NCBI GenBank assembly: GCA_964036665.1
Contig: OZ038526.1
Location: 2,666,001-2,730,000, forward strand
DNA length: 64,000 nucleotides
Direction: 5' to 3'
Source of the DNA: Gordius sp. MW1
Lineage: Eukaryota > Nematomorpha > Gordioida > Gordea > Gordiidae
The notes beneath the pieces were generated by a model. That model ran no database searches, was not told the DNA's origin, and worked only from the letters and a program-made list of their open reading frames with translations. The position numbers and the translations under genes are program-made. Positions 57,101 through 64,000 of the stretch are shown here, in pieces (the stretch's first letter is position 1; each line of letters starts with the position of its first letter).

Positions 57101-60100
57101 ATTAAATTTTTCGTGGCTGCCTTCCACATTTGATTTTCTAATGTATCTAAAAAATAATATAACATAAAAATGTTACATTTATATGGGCACAAAACGCAAT
57201 TCTACATAGCAAGTTTAAAATAATAAAAAAAGTCAATATAAAACACACAAATTTTTGGTTGCCCCAGTATAGGTATGTTGAATTTAAGCTTCTTGGGGTC
57301 GGAACATAACCACACATAAGGTGAAGCGCTAACGTCTTCGGGTTTCTTTGTAATTAATAATATTCTCTTTAATTTATAACAATTTGATTTAAGATTTATA
57401 TAGAGTATAAAAAAGTGGCGAATTTAATACTTAGATTTCCAACGCGCACATTTAAATTAAAGGATTAGAAAAAAAAAGTATCAGCAGTTTAAAGCATTTA
57501 ACGACTAGATTATATAAAAGTTTTCCTTCTTTTAATCAAGTTAAATCCTAGTCCTATTAATGATTTGACGAATGCATAGAACTACCATACTATTTCTAGA
57601 CCCTATTATATTAATTTCTATCTTTCAATTAACCGGCCTCGAGTTATTGTGCGAGATTTAGAAAGAACGATTCCATCAGAAAGTTATTATTATTTATTGA
57701 GCTTCAACGTTCATACTATAGCATATGTGGGTATTGGTGAAAAAGTGGTTTTAATAAATTAGTATTTTATTTTAAATACTTATTCCGTTAAAACTAAACG
57801 CTCACACTACCCCCCCCCCTTCCCTCCGTTAAAACTAAACGCATATAATAATCAATAATAATAAAAAGGGGTTGAGGGATGATCTCCTCCACTCCCGCCC
57901 AAAACTAAACGCTCACACTACCCCCCCCCCTTCCCTCCGTTAAAACTAAACGCATATAATAATCAATAATAATAAAAAGGGGTTGAGGGATGATCTCCTC
58001 CACTCCCGCCCCCTAATAATACCAACTCAGCGGTGGAAGGATAAGAGGGTAAGATAGGGCATCTTTATTTTATTTTTATATGAAATTAGGTTAAACATTT
58101 TAGGTTAGGAGGGTTGTCTCTTTTTTTGGCAGCAGACTCACTAATTTACCACACAATCTGTAGCGTAGTAAATCATGGAGTTAACTAATTGTTATAAATT
58201 CTATAGCTATAAAAATATAGGGGGGTATTAAATGCCTAATGATTAATTAACTATTTATACAAATTTTCCATTATAGGCAAAATGTAATAAAGGCAAAATG
58301 TAATATAGGCAAGGGTTAGGGTTAGATTTAGTGTTTGCATCTAGTTTCGTATTACATTAGTTTTTATGGCCTTTAGTGATTATGGGTCTAACAAACATTA
58401 TATTATAAAACAACACAATGTTAAGAATTTGCAGAATTGTTGGGAGAAATTTTTTGTTGAATTTGAACAATTTTTAATTAAAAAAATCAAAAATTTGGCC
58501 AATGGTCACTTTTTCTCTATTGGTCAGTACCAACAGATACTCTATAAGTCAATGATAGCCAAAAAAACGGAAAAAAAAATTTTGATGCTCACTTTAGCCA
58601 ATGGTCATTTTTTTCCATTGGTCAGCCAGCACACGGTAAAAGTGGATATAAATTCATAAGAGTAAAAAAAACGAAAAAAAAATTTCGAATCACATTTTGG
58701 CCAATGGTCATTTTTTTCCATTGGTCAGCAGCCAGGACAAGGTAAAAGTAGATATAAATTCATAATAGTCAAAAAAAAACGAAAAAAAAGTTTTCGAATC
58801 ACATTTTGGCCAATGGTCATTTTATTCCATTGGCCAGCAGCCAGCGGACGGGCAAAAAGTCATAATAGCAATGGTAAGAACAGGAACAATCATAATAGTA
58901 AAAAAAAATGAAAAAAAAGTTTTCGAATCACATTTTGGCCAATGGTCATTTTTTTCATTGGTCAGGAGCCAGCGGAAGGCCAAAAAGTCATAATAGCAAT
59001 GGTAGTAACAGGAACAATCATAATAGTCAAAAAAAAAAACGAAAAAATAAACTCGGATTCACATTTTGGCCAATGGTCATTTTTTCATTGGTCAGCAGCC
59101 AACGGACGGCCAAAAAGTCTTATTATCAATGATAGTAACAAGAACAATCATAAGAGTCAAAAAAACTCCGGGATTCGAACACTTGGATTCACATTTTGGC
59201 CAACGGTCATTTTTTTCATTGGTCAGTAGCCAGCGGACGGCCAAAAAGTCAAAATAGCAATGGTAGTAACAGGCACAATCATAATAGTCAAAAAAAAATG
59301 AAAAAATAAACTCGGATTCACATTTTGGCCAATGGTCATTTTTTTCATTGGTCAGTACCCAGCGGACGACCAAAAAGTCAAAATAGCAATGGTATTAACA
59401 AGAACAATCATAAGAGTCAAAAAAAACTCCGGGATTCGAACCCAAAAACTAGTTAAATTAACAAAAATTAAAAGTAAACAAAACAAGACACCGAATGCAA
59501 ACCGAATGCAAAACAAGACACCGAATGCATGACACCGAATAGGCGGACAAACAAAATGGAAAGTGAGCCCATAAATTGCATAGCAATTAATAACACAGCG
59601 AGGGAGATAGAGATGAGGGGTGGGGCACCTCTTTCTCATGCATTAATTTAAAAAATCGATAACCTAATATACCCAATGCAAATAGATAGGGAGGGTAACG
59701 GACGGACAACGGACAGACAACGGACAACGGACAACCAAAAACGAGCCCATAAATTGCATAGCAATTAATAAACAATGAAATACAACATTTTTCTTTAAGC
59801 CCCTCATTAGGCTTATTGTTCGCAACTCCACGATATTTTAAGTGCGGGCGAAGTCCATGACAAAACGACCAGGACCTTATAAGGTTTACCTAACCAAGGC
59901 TGCCTTGGAGTCAAATAAATGTTATTAATTATCTCTCTATGCGACTCGGTGAAATAAATTCGTTCTATGCCAATGTTTGGATTGAAAAAAAACTCGGGCC
60001 TTCGGCCCTCGTGGGAAGGGGGAGAAGGGAAGGGAAGGGAAGGGAAGGGGGGACGACTCATCTGTACTTCGTATAAATGTATCATATTTGCTATGCAATT

Positions 60101-63100
60101 TATGGGCGAGAAAGATGGGAAGGGGCGAGAATGCCTATAGGGGGGTATTAAATGCCTAATGATTAATTAATTATTTATACAAATTTTCCATTATAGGCAA
60201 AATGTAATATAGGCAAAATGTAATATAGGCAAGGGTTAGGGTTAGATTTAGCGTTTGCATCTAGTTGCGTATTACATTAGTTTTTATGGCCTTTAGTGAT
60301 TATGGGTCTAACAAACATTATATTATAAAACAACACAATGTTAAGAATTTGCAGAATTGTTGGGAGAAATTTTTTGTTGAATTTGAACAATTTTTAATTA
60401 AAAAAATCGAAAATTTGGCCAATGGTCACTTTTTCTCTATTGGTCAGTACCAACAGATACTCTATAAGTGAATGATAGCCAAAAAAACGGAAAAAAAATT
60501 TTAATGCTCACTTTGGCCAATGGTCATTTTTTTCCATTGGTCAGCAGCCAGCACACGGTAAAAGTGGATATAAATTCATAAGAGTAAAAAAACGAAAAAA
60601 AAATTTTCGAATCACATTTTGGCCAATGGTCATTTTTTTCCATTGGTCAGCAGCCAGGTCACGGTAAAAGTGGATATAAATTCATAATAGTCAAAAAAAA
60701 ACGAAAAAAAAGTTTTCGAATCACATTTTGGCCAATGGTCATTTTATTCCATTGGTCAGCAGCCAGCGGACGGCCAAAAAGTCATAATAGCAATGGTAGG
60801 AACAGGAACAATCATAATAGTCAAAAAGAAAAAAATAATTTCGATTCACATTTTGGCCAATGGTCATTTTTTCCATGGGTCAGGAGCCAGCGGACGGCCA
60901 GAAAATCATAATAGCAATGGTAGTAACAGGAACAATCATAATAGTCAAAAAAAACGAAAAAATAAACTCGGATTCACATTTTGGCCAATGGTCATTTTTT
61001 TCATTGGTCAGCAGCCAACGGACGGCCAAAAAGTCTTATTATCAATGATAGTAACAAGAACAATCATAAGAGTCAAAAAAACTCCGGGATTCTAACCCAA
61101 AAACTAGTTAAATTGCATAGCAATTAAAAGTAAACAACTTTTATTTATGTTTATTATATAACATTGGTCAGCAGCCAGCGGACGGCCAAAAAGTCATAAT
61201 AGCAATGGTAGAAACAGGAACAATCATAATAGTTAAAAAAAACGAAAAAAATAATTTCGATTCACATTTTGGCCAATGGTCATTTTTTCCCTTGGTCAGC
61301 AGCCAGCGGACGGCCAAAAATTCTTATTATCAATGATAGTAACAAGAACAATCATAAGAGTCAAAAAAACTCCGGGATTCTAACCCCAAAACTAGTTAAA
61401 TTGCATAGCAATTAAAAAGTAAACAACTTTTATTTATGTTTATTATATAACTAGTTAAATTGCATAGCATTAAAAGTAAACAACTTTTATCTATGTTTAT
61501 TATATAATAGATAATTTAACAAATCTTATATATAACACACCGAGGGAGATAGAGATGAGGGGTGGGGCACCTCTTATGCATTAATTTAAAAAATAACACA
61601 GCGAGGGAGATAGAGATGAGGGGTGGGGCACCTCTTTCTCATGCATTAATTTAAAAAATCGATAACCTAATATACCCAATGCAAATAGATTGGAGGGTAA
61701 CGGACGGACAACGGACGGACGGACAACAAAAAACGAGCCCATAAATTGCATAGCAATTAATATTGGCTGCCATTGATTTTTCTTGGGGAAAAACCATTCG
61801 TTTTTACGTGCCCTGAAATTAGTTGTGTTAAAATGAGGCTTACGAATGCCACGGCACTGGACGTGATGATTTCTTGCGGCGTTAGAATGACAAAGTAGGC
61901 CACGTTGGTGAGCACGTACACGATCGTCACCAAAGGCATACCGATTATGATGGCCCGGGGTAGGTTTCTGACAATGATGTGACAACAACGACAAAATGTT
62001 AATTCAGATTTTGTCAACTCTCGCTCCCCCCTCGCGCGACAACATGAGTTTGTCACATTTTTGTGTCATCTTCGTTAATCAAACATGACATATACACTCA
62101 TCAATCTTGCTCGTATAACGAAAAAGGCATGTAAGGCAGGGAGCTTTAATGCGAAAAATGGAAGGTAAAATAATTTATTTAAAGACAAGGAGGGAGTAGT
62201 AGGGAGAGGGAATACTTAAAAACAACTTAGAGCTCAAATACAAATGTTTTAGGCGAACAACTGGATAATTTATTGCGGTGTACCTGTAAGGATCTTTGAG
62301 TTCGTCCGTCACGCAGTTCAAAAAATTCCTAAAAACATACAAAAAATGACAATAAATGATGAAAAAAAAAGCTCTTATCTTTTTATATTTATAATTTTTT
62401 TTTAATTCTTACCATCCAACGTAAGTGAAAAGGCACGAATAGAAAGCCATGCAGACATCTTTGATGCCGTTGGTACCACGAAATGGGTCAGCAAAATTTT
62501 GGGTATGTCCTAAAGATTTAATTTTTCAGGAAAACATTAAAAAAATAATATTAGGATTTTAGTAAAAATTATTAACATTGAGAGAAATTAGAACATAGAA
62601 TGAAGAATGTTATATAGTTAAATTGATTTAACCTTGAGCCAATCGAACGATACCGGCCAAGATGACGCAACCCAAGGCCACGAGCTTGGCTAGAGTGAAA
62701 AAATCTTGGATCTTGATTGCTATTTTGACGCTTGCCGCGTTCACTGCGACCAATAATACTAGAACACAAGTATACGCTTCAAGATAATAAAACTAATTTT
62801 CTTTTGTATAATCTAATTAAATTAACCGCTTCGTATTATTTAGTCCGTAAGTCTCAGCACTTTGTTGGCTAATTTAAATGAGGTTTCGAAGAATTTTAGC
62901 TTTTAAAAGTTAAATGGCAAAAAAAATTAAAAATTGTTGTAAGCAGTTAAAAAATTAATACCAATTTAACATAAACCATGCTAGAGCTAACCTCATCTCA
63001 CCAAAGTTGACAAATATCAAACACGCGAAGTCCTAAATTTGCATAGATGGTTTAATAATTTACATAGCCCTGTGGCTGCAATAATTTTGGCCAAGTCGTT

Positions 63101-64000
63101 GAGGTATTGCCTGTCGGCATCCATCATGTTGGATTCATCCATGCCAGCCAAGAAGGGGCGGGGCAAGTAGTAGCCGAACGCGAGGCAAACGATGGCCAAC
63201 AAACAGGGTCGCACCATGACGATATTGCACCACAAGTAGAAGAAGGCCGGAATGCGCCCAAAGCATTCCAGGATATAGGCGTACTCTCCCCCGCTACGAG
63301 ATATCGTGGTACCTAATGTGCATGTAACATCTTGAGAAATTTTTATATAAACGAAAACGCAGTTATTTATCCTAGAATTCATTAGTGTGGTAGATATAGA
63401 GGGACTAGTATCGTGACGTGATCGATCTATACTAATTGAATTTAAAAAAAAAATTAGAAACTTATCGAAGTAACTTACGTGTTAACATATTTTTCATCGA
63501 CTTCCAAATTATTGGTAATATCCTATTTGCTGAGGTAACTTCTAAATCCCAAACCATGGGCGTAGCTAGCATGGAATTAGAGGGGGCAATGATTTAGGGA
63601 TGAGCAAATCATTTTTGGACATTATAGCCATTTTAATAAATTCCAACAAATTTTTTGATTAGGAGTGGGGCAGCCGCCCCTCCCTGCCTCCCCTTGGCTA
63701 CGCCCATGTCCGTAACCAATAAAGCATCATAATCACATTCAAAAATTTTAAAATTAAATAGGTCACCACAGATAATTATTATTTCGATCGTTTTTAAAGT
63801 CACGACTTATATTTTAAAAAATATGTAATTCGCAAACTAAGGTAGAACATGTAGTGGTTAGAGTACGCTACTTTATCTAGCCAGGGCCGAGTGGCAAGAA
63901 CCGTTAAGTTATGGAGCAAGGCTTACCCAATTCGGCGAAGGAAAGGGCGCCGAGGGCGGATAAGATGCCGGACAAAAGCCATACAATTAAGGTAACACCC
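54161..64000 (-). CDS. Slc7a-like: SLC7A light chain (LAT-like amino-acid transporter), 5' end off window
   Basis: Visible exons: 64000-63927 (cut by the edge), 63312-63064, 62758-62633, 62509-62413, 62328-62284, 61967-61808, 56198-56095, 55789-55693, 55436-55287, 55202-55091, 54692-54627, 54225-54161. Phases agree at every junction, giving about 447 residues and ending VIATDPGEK. Landmarks: [20 protein letters not shown] (TM2-3), [40 protein letters not shown] (the unwound TM6 region where family members bind substrate), [88 protein letters not shown]7 light chains are 12-TM exchangers that pair with an SLC3 heavy chain. The loop between TM3 and TM4 (about [20 protein letters not shown]) has no cysteine, where family members usually have the one linked to the heavy chain. 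About 60-70 N-terminal residues with TM1 are missing from the window. Confidence 0.93.
54446..54612. mobile_element. hAT-type MITE, copy 5, in last SLC7A intron
   Basis: Ends CGTGGGCGTTGCC and GGCTAAGCCCATG; perfect 8-bp duplication ACTTCATG (54438-54445, 54613-54620). 167 bp. Confidence 0.9.
54768..55084. mobile_element. pogo/Tigger-like MITE at a splice donor
   Basis: Ends CAGTCAAAACCGTTTAATTG and CGATTAAGAAGTTTCGACTG, inverted and diverged, each bordered by TA (54766-54767, 55085-55086). 317 bp. CAGT(C/A)RAAC termini with TA duplications are typical of pogo/Tigger elements. It starts four bases inside the intron after the exon ending at 55091. Confidence 0.82.
55507..55581. mobile_element. 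hAT-type MITE, copy 6 (75 bp), in SLC7A intron
   Basis: CATGGGCGTAGCC...GGCTACGCCCATG, almost all terminal sequence. The 8-bp flanks do not match, so it has either decayed or lost its flank. Confidence 0.75.
55869..56020. mobile_element. hAT-type MITE, copy 7, in SLC7A intron
   Basis: Ends CATGGGCGTAGCC and GGCAACGCCCAT; perfect 8-bp duplication CAGCTGAT (55861-55868, 56021-56028). The internal sequence is the reverse orientation of copy 5. Confidence 0.9.
56389..56640. repeat. GGGGGCTTCGCCCCC hairpin array and GGGAAG run
   Basis: At least five tandem short hairpins of the form GGGGGCTTCGCCCCC separated by CAGACCCCC or CAAACCCCC, then an AGGGGGGGGAAGGGA purine run to 56615. It lies in the large SLC7A intron. 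Similar words occur at 25925-25985. Confidence 0.8.
57000..57780. other. AT-rich intron stretch
   Basis: Part of the 5.6-kb SLC7A intron. No feature recognised. Confidence 0.5.
57787..58015 (+). repeat. Two tandem copies of a 118-bp unit
   Basis: AAAACTAAACGCTCACACTA, a C run, TTCCCTCCG, then GGGGTTGAGGGATGATCTCC appears twice in direct order and is almost identical, so the duplication is recent. Confidence 0.85.
58240..61750 (+). repeat. CCAATGG satellite array in the large SLC7A intron
   Basis: About 15 units of roughly 105-125 bp. Each has TTTGGCCAATGGTCATTTTT, then CCATTGGTCAGCAGCCAGCG, then AGCAATGGTAGTAACAGGAA and an A-rich link. TGGCCAATGG and CCATTGGTCA form a hairpin. A larger direct duplication is superimposed: 58240-58600 recurs at 60155-60515, giving a higher-order period of about 1.92 kb. 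The runs ending TAGAGATGAGGGGTGGGGCA (59605, 61550, 61615) and CGGACGGACAACGGAC (59700, 61705) also recur. Confidence 0.88.
59432..59442 (-). other. tRNA B-box-like motif in satellite
   Basis: On the minus strand GGTTCGAATCC, within GGGTTCGAATCCCGGAG, equals the consensus of the RNA polymerase III B box and resembles a T arm. Mutated versions lie at 59168 and 61085. No A box at the normal spacing, so it is not a tRNA gene. Confidence 0.45.
63555..63708. mobile_element. hAT-type MITE, copy 8, in first visible SLC7A intron
   Basis: CATGGGCGTAGCT...GGCTACGCCCATG; flanks TCCCAAAC (63547-63554) and TCCGTAAC (63709-63716) match at 6 of 8. 154 bp, with GGGCAGCCGCCCCTCCCTGC inside as in copies 5 and 7. 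Confidence 0.85.
63842..63910 (+). other. tRNA-like A-box fragment, possible SINE head
   Basis: TAGTGGTTAGAGTACGCTAC resembles the A box and D arm of a tRNA-derived SINE. The expected B box about 40 nt later is only weakly present. It lies in the SLC7A intron. Confidence 0.35.

Noticed and set aside
58305-58320. Telomere repeat (AGGGTTAGGGTTAG)
   Set aside because: Only about two units, part of a larger duplicated satellite segment (also at 60230), not an array.
59425-59450. tRNA gene
   Set aside because: Only a B-box/T-arm-like motif; no A box, anticodon arm or acceptor stem at tRNA spacing.
58366-61095. Many 60-100-codon frames
   Set aside because: All fall in the CCAATGG satellite and repeat with it; no protein motif.
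58240-61750. CRISPR-like array
   Set aside because: Units are ~105-125 bp and wholly repetitive without unique spacers, in a eukaryotic intron.
48077-64000. A true operon (one polycistronic transcript) for the two transporter genes
   Set aside because: The 3.9-kb gap holds a hAT element, and no trans-splice acceptor or shared transcript signal is visible. Only linkage is claimed.

Overview
This is an animal (eukaryotic) genomic window, AT-rich and dominated by transposable elements. It holds spliced genes with GT-AG introns, Ty3/gypsy, non-LTR, hAT, Helitron and pogo-like elements, and satellite arrays. An arthropod is the likeliest source because the first gene resembles juvenile hormone acid methyltransferases, but the species cannot be fixed from the sequence. 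No rRNA, tRNA gene, CRISPR array or bacterial operon was found.

Three host genes are well supported. A single-exon SAM-dependent methyltransferase (JHAMT-like) lies at 550-1446 (+). At the other end, on the minus strand, lie the two halves of a heteromeric amino-acid transporter. A complete 10-exon SLC3A (4F2hc/rBAT-like) heavy chain is at 50292-48077. Most of an SLC7A (LAT-like) light chain is at 64000-54161: 12 exons are visible and the 5' end is off the window. Both spliced reading frames close exactly across all introns. The two genes are 3.9 kb apart, same strand, light chain upstream. The heavy chain has ten exons separated by introns of only 34-48 nt. The light chain has one intron of 5.6 kb filled with satellite DNA. 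A FLYWCH zinc-finger exon (39945-40160, +) followed by a 117-bp in-frame tandem repeat may be a fourth gene.

The rest is a nested transposon landscape. 2.26-11.87 kb: a gypsy element (minus) with two LTRs, broken by a non-LTR retrotransposon, which is itself broken by a hAT element; MITEs sit in the protease and after the RT. 12-13.5 kb: a G-run minisatellite split by a second hAT. 14.4-15.6 kb: a second type of non-LTR RT. 15.6-24.0 kb: a second gypsy (minus) split by a 5'-truncated non-LTR copy, and by a 3.4-kb insert carrying two small LTR (TRIM-like) elements; a Helitron breaks its gag. 24-27.5 kb: that Helitron, with three hAT-type insertions. 29.3-36.1 kb: non-LTR copies, a recently inserted deletion-derivative gypsy with 5-bp TSD, TRIM-like elements and a solo LTR. 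37.6-39.6 kb: more non-LTR and Helitron remains. 42.9-45.2 kb: a 2.3-kb palindromic hAT-type element. 52.0-53.2 kb: a fifth hAT lying between the two transporter genes.

The most unusual points are the physical linkage of heavy and light transporter chains with a light chain that lacks the usual linking cysteine; a recurring hAT architecture in which unrelated GC-rich minisatellites occupy the subterminal regions; and a family of short hAT MITEs with a shared GGGCGTAGCC end, four of them in introns of the SLC7A gene.
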